DNA from: Stenogyne calaminthoides
Lineage: Eukaryota > Streptophyta > Magnoliopsida > Lamiales > Lamiaceae
Reading direction: 5' to 3'
DNA: 64,000 nucleotides
Assembly (NCBI GenBank): GCA_037126765.1
Contig: JBBCBC010000001.1
Span: forward strand, 24,536,804-24,600,803
Shown here piece after piece: positions 13,766 to 24,273 of the stretch. A model generated the notes under the pieces. The model was not told the DNA's origin, searched no databases, and saw only the letters and a program-made list of their open reading frames with translations. Numbering within the stretch: position 1 is the stretch's first letter; every line of letters begins with the position of its first letter. A program made the translations under genes and the position numbers.

Positions 13766-13776
13766 GCTCGATACCA
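13766..13776 (-). other. Primer-binding site of the minus-strand Copia element
   Basis: On the minus strand this reads TGGTATCGAGC, two bases after the LTR end (…CCTACA). The canonical plant site, complementary to initiator tRNA-Met, is TGGTATCAGAGC. The difference is exactly one lost A within CAG, the same CAG-to-CG change seen throughout this element. Confidence 0.8.
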
Positions 13777-13778
13777 CT

Positions 13779-15315
13779 TGTAGGTCGAGCAGGTTAAGTG
13801 AGGCGAAGTCTAGAGGGAGGGTGAATAGACTTAAAAAACTTTTCGTCTTGGTCGGTGTGTGAGCGGATATGCTTTGTCGAGTCACGAGTGAATCGGTTTG
13901 ATCGATAACCAACTTCTTGAGCGCTGAATCGCGGTCGATTCGGTAACTATCAGATTAAGCGATGTGTCGCGGAAGCTTAAGTTTTACCGTGTGAAAAACC
14001 GGTTTGTATCATCCCGTTCCAAGTTTTATCTTTTTAATCGGATAGCGAAATATCGGTCCGTCGGATCGAAGCTTGGTCTTTATCGATCTTAACTTAGAAT
14101 GTATGTATGCGCTTTAAGATTGTGCGATGTGAGAAGCGATTAATCAAAGCGATAAAAACCACCTGAAGATTTATAGTGGTTTCGGACAAACCCGGTCCCT
14201 ACGTCCTCTTCCCTTTCCTGAAGGGGCACCAACTTAACCGACTTAACCCATTGGACTTAGTTTAGTGTGTTAGTCGAACCTGATACACCAACAGGATGTT
14301 TTAAGAGTTCTCCTCAACCCGATCCCAATCGATTACTAGAAACCCTGGTGAAATCTTGCTAAACAACTTATCTAACTTGGGGTTTGGGTAAGATTGTTGA
14401 GAGTTCAACTATGAAATCTTTCCTTGCGTTAAAAGCGACTAAAAAGCTAGATGAAAAGATTTCTTGCTAAGAACTTATGGGATGAACACAATATAAAATA
14501 AGCTTGTTGTTGTGTTCTTAGATGCGGAAATCGACTATAGTTTGAGCTTCTTGATTATGTTGTTTGTCGAAGCATTTCCGTGTTTCACACTCTGAAGTGT
14601 GATCCCGTATTTATAGACCTTGAGATCAAAAAAGAGCCGTTGGAAACAATTTGAATCTCGGGCTATTTTAAATAGACTTCACGCGAGCTTGATGTGGCGT
14701 CTTGAGGGCGGCATGGCGAAAAAGCGTGAATGTGTATTTTATAGCCGTTTGAGAACAGCAACATCGAATCCCTGATATCGGCTCTGTTCATACGTGTTTC
14801 TTCCTTATTGGATGGAAGCCTTGCTTTGCGGTGTTGTTCCTCCAACTAAGGTTGGTATTCTTCTTGTTTAGATCGCGGGGCGTATGATAAGATGAAACAT
14901 CGGTTTTCATCTTATGGTGACTGATCGATCTGAGCCCGTCGATCTACGATAGAGTCTTCTGGCGCTGTTGACTTAGCTTCAAGCGGGTGACTCCGGCGAT
15001 GTAGGTCTTACGGTCTTATCTTACGGAAGTCATCGATCTTCTAGTATTGAGGTTTTTGAGCTTCATGACTTCGTGAGTTATCGACTAGATCGATTCGTCG
15101 ATCTTCGTTACGGTTTAACGTTACGCAATATCGGATATCGAACTTTCTTGATTCTTGAATCGACCTTTACATATTGAGTTCCCCCTCAATATGTGACCTA
15201 TCTATTACATCGGTTTTCTATACAATCATTATCAACTTGGTCTCTATCGCGGTAATGTAAACATCGATCGGCTAACGGTCGTGGTCCTATTACATGTGTT
15301 TTTGGAACTTTCATT
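13779..15315 (-). repeat. 5' LTR of the minus-strand Copia element (outer end truncated)
   Basis: On the minus strand the LTR ends …GACCTACA at 13779, beside the primer-binding site, and matches 1020-2412 and the inverse of 24274-25824. At its other end the match stops at 15315, about 20 bases before the expected TGTTGGGAAATT start. Unrelated sequence of another repeat family then begins. Confidence 0.85.
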
Positions 15316-16235
15316 GTGTTTGTTTATATTTATGATTTGGTTGAATAGTAGTTGTTCTCTGAATGGCTATTATTTGTTTCTTTCTGACACAAGTTCGGAT
15401 GTTGTTTTTAACATCGGGTGTGTTGTAGTAGAAAGGCCAAATTAGGGTTTTGTTGATGTTGTGCGGATGTTGTTCCGATGTTGGACAACATTTTGCACAA
15501 CATCATAAATTTGTCATTTCTCCTAACACTAACTCTCGTTTAATAGATGTGTTTCTCTATGTTTCCTACATTGCGGGTTGAAGATAATCTCGAAAATTAT
15601 CAAGCGGTTTTAATCGATGGAGTGAGAATAGAAAAAGATCATGGGTGGTTACACCAAGATCATGGAGATAGTGGAGGAGAAGTTCAAGGTTGTTCACACC
15701 AAGTGGATAAGACAATGCGGTTGGTCCTAAAGTCTATAAATAGACTTCATTGGTGAGCATTCAAGTTTGAGTTAAAGTGAAATCTCATTTGCTCTACTCC
15801 AAACTTAAGAGAGTAACATCGAAGACACAAACCAAGAGTGAAAAATCGAGTGTTTGTAATTCTAGGAGTGTGAGGGGTCGTTGTTATTCTATGTGTCTTT
15901 GGTGGGGAATACAATCTCTCCTATCAGTATTGATTTTGTCTTATTAGATCAAGTTTTAGGTTGAATAAGATCACTAGTTACTTAATTGAATAGATTGATT
16001 TTGGTGTGTGGTTTTTCACTACACCTTTTTAGGATCTTGTAAGAGATTCGTGTGTATCTCACTACTTGTTATAGTGATGTTTTTAACCATGAGGTTCGTA
16101 TAGTCTGGATTACAGACTATACAAAATTTTGAAATCCTTAGCACTGCATTTTTATGCTTCTGCTGTCATATGTTGTTTCACATGTTGCATAACATTTTTA
16201 ACAGCACTCTGAAAAATACACGCACACACACTGTC
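15316..16235 (+). repeat. LTR-like repeat family C, plus-strand copy
   Basis: The sequence matches the minus strand of 27060-27925 over several blocks, for example around 15500-15545, 15950-16110 and 16175-16225. A TATA-like CTATAAATAG lies at 15734-15743, which would suit an LTR promoter. The family contains repeated 'gatgttgt' and 'acaacat' words. No coding region is evident, and the superfamily is not determined. Confidence 0.6.
15734..15743 (+). promoter_or_regulatory. TATA box inside repeat family C
   Basis: The sequence CTATAAATAG lies within an LTR-like repeat. The inverted copy has a comparable TATATATAG motif near 27630. It probably belongs to the repeat's own promoter rather than to a host gene. 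Confidence 0.4.
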
Positions 16236-16929
16236 ACAATGTATTAATCAGCACTATGAAAATTCACTTGTATATAAAAAAAAAATACAATAATTAAATA
16301 AGGTTAATTCCAAAAGCATGCATTAAAAACACCTCAATGAATTAACTTTAAATTCAGAAAAGAGAAGCATAATTTCATTTAGTTGCTAACTCCACAACTT
16401 TCACCATACAACAGTTCTCAGAACTGGTCTCAATATTTTTTCTCTTCTTCTCCAAGAAGCCACTGATATCATTAAAACTGGTCATGAAAGACGCCTTCAT
16501 TTAAAAAAAAAAATAGAGCTTCTAACCGAGTTCGTTAGATATTGTATCTAATTAAATATAGTGTGACCTTTTATGTTTGTGAACTAATTTAAAATCAATT
16601 GTCATTAATAAAACATTAAATATAACTAAACCTATATATATATATATATAATATTCAAATTAATATTTTTCTGCCAAAAAACTATTTGCTTCCATGATAT
16701 ATTTTGGTCTATAAATTTTAAAAAACATTCCATAAATTTAGATTATCTTAAAGATATATTTAAAATTTAAATTTAAATGTATTTTAATTTAAGTATTAAC
16801 TCTTAACACTTTAACATATATAATAAAATTGCACAAAACAGAGATACCGATATGTGATAATGGAGTAATTATTTTTAAATTTTTAAAATAAAATGATAAA
16901 AATTTGATTGTGATAAGAAACTATTACAT

Positions 16930-16996
<67 letters not shown>

Positions 16997-17640
16997 AATT
17001 ATGAATTGCATTAATTACATTTAGACATATGAATCTACATTAATTTTTTAGTTGACATATTAATTATTAATTGAGTGATCCTAGGAAGCATAATATTGAC
17101 TTAATAGAATTCAAAAATAAAATATTTTGGTCATATATAATTTATTCCAAAAAGTCATTAATATTATCATTTGATCATTTTTTACAAATAAGTTAATCAT
17201 GAAAAAATCATGCACACTATTTGTTGTAATGATGTATTTCGATCCATAATTATTGGTCCAAAATTCTAAAAAGATTCTAAAAAATATACTTAAAAATTCA
17301 ATTTTGTACGTATTAATAGTTGACCGAATTAATAGTTTCTGTAAAATATGAACATTGTTACATATTTTCAAAATCATAGTTGAAATTAAAGTGATAATTA
17401 AAATAATTTTAGGTAAATTCTAAAATCAATAATAAATCAAATTTTAAGATGAAATAAGAGGAGAAATTAACACTTGCCACGAAAATTTTGGAATCTGAGA
17501 AGCACGTGGGCGTACGAATGTATTAGCTGCAATGGTTCTTGATTTTGTAATTGTCTAGTACTAAATCTTGCACTTGTTGAATTATTTCCCTCTGCAATAG
17601 TAATTTACAAAAGAAAATTTTCTATTTTTAGTGTAATAAT
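16236..17640. other. AT-rich intergenic DNA with a long AT microsatellite
   Basis: No gene is visible. The main landmark is an uninterrupted (AT)n tract at about 16932-16992, roughly 30 dinucleotide units. A shorter one lies near 16632. The open frame at 17111-17377 is AT-rich chance. Confidence 0.6.
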
Positions 17641-18480
17641 CGCGCGTGACATTAATGATGAAGCTACAACTCAATTTGAGCTTATTTAAAAAAAAATTGA
17701 TGTGATTGATTTTTCATTTTATATAATTTTGTTATTAATTATGTCTCTAATTATAAAATTTGTCAAATTTTACCATCTAAAAAATTTAACTATGCGGAAT
17801 ATTCAAATTTAGATGATTTAAGATTGGATAAATTAATGGCACATTTAGGAGTTAAGATTGATTATATTACATGTTCATTTTGATCAATTAGAAAAAAAAA
17901 TAAATTATTTTTTTTTAAAATAATGAATATTCGGAGTTAATGTATTAATTAATACACATTAAAATAAGTAATTATGGCATGATGATTTTATATATTAGCC
18001 TAATTAATGGGTCATGTTTCTTGTTATATATACATTATTAGACTATTTTTAAGTTTCTACCATATAAATTACATAATATGCAGGTAGGATATTTATTAGT
18101 TGTGAATAATTATTTTTTGTCAAAATGACATTAAAGATGAAGATATGTCTCATTTTGAGCTTATTTAAAAAAAAAATGATTATATTACATGATCATTTCG
18201 ATCAGTTAGAAAAATTATAAATTAAATTAAAAATAAAAATAAATATCCGGATATGTTTCTTGTCATATATTAATTAATACACATTAAAATAAGTAATTAT
18301 GGCATAATAAATATATATATTAGCCTAATTAACCGAATATGTTTCTTTTCATATGTACATTATTAAACTATTTTTAAGTTTCATGCTATAAAAATTACAT
18401 AGTATGATTTGATGATATTTATTATTTGTGATTTTTTAAAAATAAGTAATTATGTTTTTAAATAGACTAATTTTATTATA
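17641..18480. repeat. Imperfect tandem duplication in AT-rich DNA
   Basis: Blocks at 17661-17700, 17865-17915, 17944-17985 and 18034-18060 recur in the same order at about 18137-18175, 18178-18230, 18268-18305 and 18358-18385. The spacing is mostly 310-325 bases, larger for the first block. This suggests a tandem duplication of about 0.45 kb with later deletion in the second copy. It has no coding capacity. Confidence 0.55.
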
Positions 18481-19366
18481 GTAACAAATATTCTCCTAAA
18501 ATATATACTATAATTAATTACCATCAATTAAAATACAATAAACACTCTTCATTAATTAGTTAATTAAGTTGAGTGATTTTAGGAAGTTCGATCTCTTAAT
18601 TTAGGGTCATAAAAATAAGTTAACAATATCATTTCATATAATCAAACAGATTTAAATTTAATTTACTTTTGATCTGTAGCAATTAGTATATTCGAAGAAA
18701 TTAAAGTATTGATTGTGCCAAAAATTAGATCATATTCGAAGAGGTTAAAGTTTAAGAGACGAACATTCTTTACAATATAAGAAAATCATATCATATCTTC
18801 AATGAAATAATAGTTAAATCCGTTACAATATAAGAGACGAACATAAAACATTCGTTGCAAAAAAAAGATACGAAAATTATAAACATTAAACGAAACTTGA
18901 TAATATGTCATCAACGACTTCATTGTAGACACCATATCATCTTCATGAATTGTAGACACCACATCATCTTCATGAATTATAAATCTAAAATTATACCATT
19001 AACTACAAATAAATTATGGATAAATTATGGACAGTGGATTGATTGGAAATTTGGGAGAGAGCGGTCAATGAGAGAAAGAGTGGAAGAGAAGATGATTAGG
19101 GTTTCGAATGACAATAAATGAAAAATGAATGTGAGATGTGACAATTTATAGAAAATATAAGAAAAAATCAATGGATGTGATTAACTTAAACTCAAAATCA
19201 ATGAGATTAGAGAGATTAAAAATAGAGGCATAAGCCTTTGTCACATCACCTGCCACATCATTTTATTATTTGACACATCATCTTATGGAAGTTTTGCATT
19301 ATAGAGATTATAGATATATTAAGATTATTTGGCAAATTCAACGATTTGCCTATCACATATTCGAAA
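18481..19366. other. Intergenic AT-rich DNA, no gene seen
   Basis: A short direct duplication of about 29 bases ('tcatcttcatgaat' core) occurs at 18935-18980. The open frame at 18855-19121 is built partly from this repeat and resembles no known protein. Nothing else stands out. Confidence 0.4.
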
Positions 19367-19859
19367 GAAGGCAAAATAATCAAATCTAGTCCATATTCTT
19401 ACTTTCTTATTAATTTTAGTACATATTTTTTTCTCTCTTCAAATATAACATATACTTTTAGTGTCTTATTGTTTTTAGCATATATATTTTTTTCTCTCTT
19501 CAGATTTTAATTTTCATTTTATACTTAAAAACATCATGCGTCACCATTTTTGTTAATTAATCAACATCACATGGACGTCTGAGTCTAGCTATGTTGCTGA
19601 TGTGCAATCATTAAAATTTATAAAATAATTTTTTTCCACATCAGCAAGAAAAGTGAACACAGACGAATGTTGTCGAAAATGATGGGCGGATATTTTTTAG
19701 TATCAAGTGAAAGTATATGTTAGATTTGGAGAGAGAAAAAGTATATGTTAAAATTTATAAGAAACTAAAAATATGTACTACTAAATTTGGAGAGAATAAA
19801 ATGTGGGATAAAATTGATAAAAAGCTAAAAGTATGGACTAAATTTGATCGTTTGCCTTC
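19367..19859. mobile_element. Long-TIR non-autonomous DNA transposon (MULE-like MITE)
   Basis: The left end, starting GAAGGCAAAATAATCAAAT, is mirrored by the right end …ATTTGATCGTTTGCCTTC, and inverted similarity extends inwards for about 100 bases on each side. A related half element lies at about 61262-61500. No clear target-site duplication was found, so the MULE label rests on TIR length alone. Confidence 0.55.
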
Positions 19860-20150
19860 ATGAAGAAGTTCAGGACGAATTCGAACCATCTGACTCAGCA
19901 CACCTGAGCTCACTATTTAAGAGTCATGACTCCACTCACTTTCCCAGATCACCTACCCCCACCATCACCTCAACATATTACACCCTTACCATCACCCCCA
20001 AACAACTCACTACCCACCTACAACCCGATCAACGGATCTTACTCAACCATCTCAACCCGAAACAACCCAAGCCCATGCACGATCCAACCCCAGTTGAGAC
20101 AATACACCCTGATCAACCCCCATCTCAACTGAAAATTCCACTTATCCCAC
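19860..20150 (+). pseudogene. Proline-rich part of the Copia extra ORF, upstream of the nested LTR
   Basis: The frame open here encodes a segment rich in proline, threonine, serine and histidine (for example STYYTLTITPKQ and PDQPPSQLK). It runs into the solo LTR at 20151. After removal of the LTR and one copy of its 5-base duplication, the sequence continues at 21869 but meets a stop within a few codons. It is probably the N-terminal region of the extra ORF or a spacer before it. Confidence 0.45.
20146..20150. repeat. Left target-site duplication of the solo LTR
   Basis: The five bases CCCAC recur at 21864-21868 immediately after the LTR end. The exact 5-base duplication confirms an LTR retrotransposon insertion. 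Confidence 0.85.
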
Positions 20151-21863
20151 TATTGGGGTTATACTGGAAAGTATGCTTTTACTTTGTATAACCAAACTGA
20201 ATTTTCTGTCTTATTTACTGAAATAAATTATTTATCAACGATGCTTTAAATATCATTGAATGTTACATATATTTCTTGCATAATTGTTCAATAAGCGATC
20301 GTGTTACATTGTAGTTAATTTAGTGATACGGATCACGAAGATTAAATTAACGAATCACTTGTAACTAAAAATCGTTGTTCACGACCTAGATGGAAACGAA
20401 CAATCCATCGTGAAAGGTTGAAGTGTAAGGCTCGATTGGTTTGTCTTGACGAAGAGATTACACTAGTGCATGGTGATGCTGAGCAGGGACCTCTGAGGAG
20501 GATAAATTCTTGACCTTGAACCGGGAAGAATTAGACCTCGATGGTTCGTTATTTCTTAATCTTTGTTCCTTAAATAGGATGGAGTGTGTGGTTAGTAATT
20601 ATTGCTTTGACTTATGACGGGTAGAGAATCAATGATATTCAATACTTTATATCTTGGGCAATATTATGGTCACGTCGATTGCTAAGATTTAATCTGAAGA
20701 ATCGGTGTATTGCCGATTTCGTTTGATTTGCCCCTTGGGAGGTTCATAAGATTTATCATATCAAATCTTGCAAGTGAAATTTGTTTTCGGTATGGATAAT
20801 AATGTTGAACTGCTTCCTTGACCAAGGACAAAAAGATATTAATTAATGGAAAGCTATTTGGGTGGCTTGAATTAATTAATGGGCTAGATAATCTTAAACA
20901 CGGGAAATAATAACAAGAACCATATTAATTGATAATATGGGTTAAGATGGATAGTCTGATATTAATTATGTAGTGGGATTAATTAATATTTATGGGCTTG
21001 AATAATATTGTGGCTCAATATTAGATATTCAAAGTCCATTAGAAGGTCCAATTTAATTCTCCTAAAGGCCCCTCAAGTAGCCCAAAGATAATGTCCAATA
21101 ACCTGAAAAATGTGTTTAAAAATAAAATAAATTAATGTTGCTTATTTTTCCAAAAAAATCGAAAACAATAAAGGAAGAAAGAAAAAGATTTTCTTGATTT
21201 TCTTGGAAATATTTTATGGAATATGTATTCTTGAAATACAAGATTATCCCATAAATTCAAGAAAAGTCAAAGATCCTATTTCTTCCTATTTATTGAAAAA
21301 TTTTGAAAACCCTTAATATAAGGAGGTGGGATTTTTATGGAATATTTTAATTATGGAGAAAAGAATATATTTGATATATTCAAGATTTCTTGGAGATCAA
21401 GAAAAAGATTTTCCCATCTTATTCCTAGGGTAAAAATCGTCCACCACCTAGTATTATAAATAGGGGATGAATTTTTCATCCCCAAGTGTAATTCCATGTG
21501 TTGGAAAAATTAGAAATCCACAAAGGTGGTGCAACATAATTTTATTTTTCCTTTTGTTAAATTGTTCATGAATTCCTACCACGGATTGTTGAACAAGGAT
21601 AAGAGAATACTTGAGAAGACCTTTTGGTGTGTTCGTGTGAGCAGGGATCCATCTTCTCAACGGTTGTCACTCCAGAGGTTAGTTCACGTAAACCCGTAGT
21701 ATTTCGCATCGTAGGTTTTATGTTAATTTGTTTATATGCATGATTGGTTGTTGAATTATTATTTGAATTAATATATGATTAATTCATGCTAGTAATAATT
21801 GTTAGAATTAAATTTGTATTTAAATATTCATCTGAATAGATCCGGGCAATTAATTCCCCAACA
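20151..21863 (+). mobile_element. Solo LTR (1,713 bp), family 2, nested in the Copia extra-ORF region
   Basis: It begins TATTGGGGTT (one base off the expected TGTTGGGG) and ends CCCCAACA, with CCCAC duplicated on both sides. A second, truncated copy lies at 25826-26651. No internal domain remains, so this is the product of LTR-LTR recombination. Compared with the other copy, several CAG words appear here as CG (see findings). Confidence 0.85.
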
Positions 21864-21868
21864 CCCAC

Positions 21869-24077
21869 AACCTTGAGACAACCCATCGCACCTCAACCCC
21901 CACGGAACAAACAAATATCAACCTCAATCGAGATATAGCCTTTAAACCACAAATACACCCATCCCGAGCCAACTCCCTCATCTCGCACTTGCATCATGCT
22001 GACGCGGTTGAGGAACTTCTTGAGACTACGCTGAGATGATCTCTATGTCTCAATGTCTCACAACCCCTTCAACACTAAAACACTACTTGGATCTCCAGAT
22101 GAAGAGAGCGCAGTGCTATACATTCTGAAGCAGCATGTAAAGGAGTATTTGCTTGAACTGTGCCCAGATTTGGTTAATCATCCTGGCCTTCAGCACAAGA
22201 TTGAAGACATTGTGTTCTGGAGGGATGTGAGGTTGAAAAGCATCGAGGAGTTTCAGATCATCATGGAATCTCTAGACTCTGACTACTTTGTGGATCTGGA
22301 GATGAGATGCTTGGAGAATGCAAGAGTTGAGAGCGCAACTGAATTGGCTTATGATGATGATATCAGATGGCTAATTCATGACAGGTTTGGGATTGTCAGG
22401 GAGATTGAAGAATCAGAAGAACCTCAAGCTGATGAAGACTTTGAGGAAGCTGCCGATGAACCAGGTATGGGTGCTGCAGATGAAACCCAGCTTGGCAAGG
22501 CATCAACATCTGAACAAACTGTTGTGCTGAATGTTGATACCTTAGATCTTATGACTTCAAAAATACAAGATAGGGTAAAAGCTTCCATTGATGCACAATT
22601 TACAACTCTCGTGGCAGATCTGATGTAGCGATTTGAAGAAGGACAGAGGAACCTGGTTGACAGAGAGAGGAAGCTAACAGTTGACAAGATCACCCACATG
22701 CATGATTCTATCCTCGGCTCTGTAATGAAACGGGTTGATCCTCTCGCTGAGAAGCTACAAATCCAGACTGCTATGCTTGGAGAGAAACAAGTTCTCTTAG
22801 AAAGTGTCTGGGGATCTTTAGAGAGGACTGACTCTTTTATGGATATTGGTTGGAAACGATTTGAACGATCTGTTAATCAGACTAGGAAGGCCATTGAATC
22901 CGGTTTAAACAGGCTCCTGGGTCTTGCACCTACTTCTGCAAATGTTCAAATCACTCCTCTTGATGTGGAGGAACTTAAGGAGGAGATGACGAGTCAATTT
23001 CGGGCTCTGAATCTCAGACTGTCACACCTTTTTTATGCAACCAAAAAGGGGGAAGGACAAGATCAAGAAAAACTGATGCAGATGGTAACTTTTGATGCCA
23101 CGTCATCTGATAGACCTGAAGACACTCGTTCTGAAGTCAAAGTCATTCCTTCTGAAGTCACTCCTTCTGAAGAACTGAAACAAACTATGGAGCAACACAG
23201 CAAGGAGATCGAGGCTCAAGGAAAAGAAATCACTGAGCAGAAGTCAACTTTGTCGGAGGTTGTTGCCAGAGTTGACAAAATCGAAGATTTCTCTTCTTCT
23301 GTGCAGAAAAGGATGGAATCTGATGATCAGGCAAAAAACCTTGAACTTGCTAAGAAACCACATGTAGAAGAGGATGAACAGGTCGTATATGAACAACCTC
23401 TGATAAGAAAGAAAGGCAAGGGCAAGATGATAAAATCAACTGTTGAAGCTCAAGGACAAGGTCAGATAACCTCTACCAGATCCAGAAGCCAGATGTCACC
23501 TGAGCAGATTCAAGAACAGAAAATCGGACAGAAGGTAATAGATGCTGCCATTAAGAAACGGAAAATGGCAGAAGCTGAAGGACTTAACATCGCATACATC
23601 CGAAAGCAAAGAAAGAATGAAGCTGCTGCAGAGGATATTGACTGGGAAGAGAGAGCCTTTCCGGCTAATGTTAAAGACATCCTCTATGCTCGGGAAGATC
23701 TATTTCCTGAGTGGGACCAGATCAGGGCGGAATGGCTGTGTGATGTGTACATCTTGGAGATGATTCCGATTCATCAAGACCAAGTTGCTGATGATGAATT
23801 CCGGAACTGGTTAGAAATAAAGTATCCTGATTTCTACCAAATTGTTATGAAGGGAGGGAAGATTATGTCGTTAATACCTGAAGCTCCTCCCTTCGAACAA
23901 CTTCTCCCACCTCTGCATCCAGATAAGAATCTTGATCCTATCCGGTTTAAGAAAGCCTATTATGCATTTGCAAAGAAAGGAGGGATCATCGGGAGAGACA
24001 GATTGGAACAGCTGATGCAAAGGATGTATAGACTTTTTGGTATTCCGAAAGAACTTCAAAAATTCAAGCACGTTTGA
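21869..24077 (+). pseudogene. Copia extra ORF (envelope position) with a single in-frame amber stop
   Basis: From the ATG at 22053 the frame stays open for 675 codons to the TGA at 24075-24077, except for one TAG at 22626-22628 after residue 191. A one-base frame change just upstream (about 22030) separates it from an open segment ending EELLETTLR, so the original protein probably began further left. The product is acidic at first, then a long charged alpha-helical stretch likely to be coiled coil (about residues 190-420) with repeated S/P-SEV words. A basic segment (RKKGKGKM, IKKRKM) and a compact C-terminal domain (DWEERAFP…ILYAREDLFPEWDQIRAEW…ADDEF…) follow. No signal peptide or membrane segment is seen. 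The C-terminal part loosely resembles 2582-2962 of the sister element. Position before the polypurine tract and 3' LTR fits the extra ORF of Sirevirus-type Copia. The function of this family is unknown. Confidence 0.7.
22626..22628 (+). other. In-frame TAG interrupting the Copia extra ORF
   Basis: The context reads …DLM, stop, RFEEGQRN…, and the same frame then continues for 483 codons. A CAG (Gln) to TAG transition is the simplest origin. Natural readthrough cannot be excluded from sequence alone. Confidence 0.8.
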
Positions 24078-24260
24078 AGAAGACATCTTAGTATCAGATG
24101 ATAGGTATTTTCTGTAATCTCACATCCATCTTAATAAAATATCTTATCATTTTCTGATTCTAAGACAATGCCTCATTGTCTTCTGATATGTGCATTTTAT
24201 CTTATTATCTGCATTTCATTCATGTCATTTGTTTTTACGATTAAGTGTATTGGTTCCATC

Positions 24261-24273
24261 AAAAATGGGAAAT
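24261..24273 (+). other. Polypurine tract of the plus-strand Copia element
   Basis: The sequence AAAAATGGGAAAT lies directly before the LTR start TGTTGGGAAATG at 24274. It matches the tract of the minus-strand sister element at 2413-2427. Confidence 0.75.

Larger units (their letters stand above)
1020..15315 (-). mobile_element. Degenerate Copia LTR retrotransposon, Sirevirus-like layout
   Basis: A roughly 14.3 kb element in reverse orientation. On the minus strand the order is 5' LTR (13779-15315), primer-binding site, gag/protease region, GAG-pre-integrase and integrase remains (about 9.8-10.7 kb), reverse transcriptase (about 8.6-9.1 kb), RNase H (about 7.95-8.2 kb), a long spacer, an extra ORF (about 2.58-5.55 kb), a polypurine tract, and the 3' LTR ending at 2412. 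Integrase before reverse transcriptase identifies Copia. An extra ORF between pol and the 3' LTR is characteristic of Sireviruses. Every reading frame is broken by many small indels, so nothing is translatable as it stands. The outer end of the left LTR is vague (about 1020-1150), and about 20 bases are missing from the outer end of the right LTR, so no target-site duplication is visible. The sequence is unusually CG-rich and CAG/CTG-poor. Confidence 0.85.
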
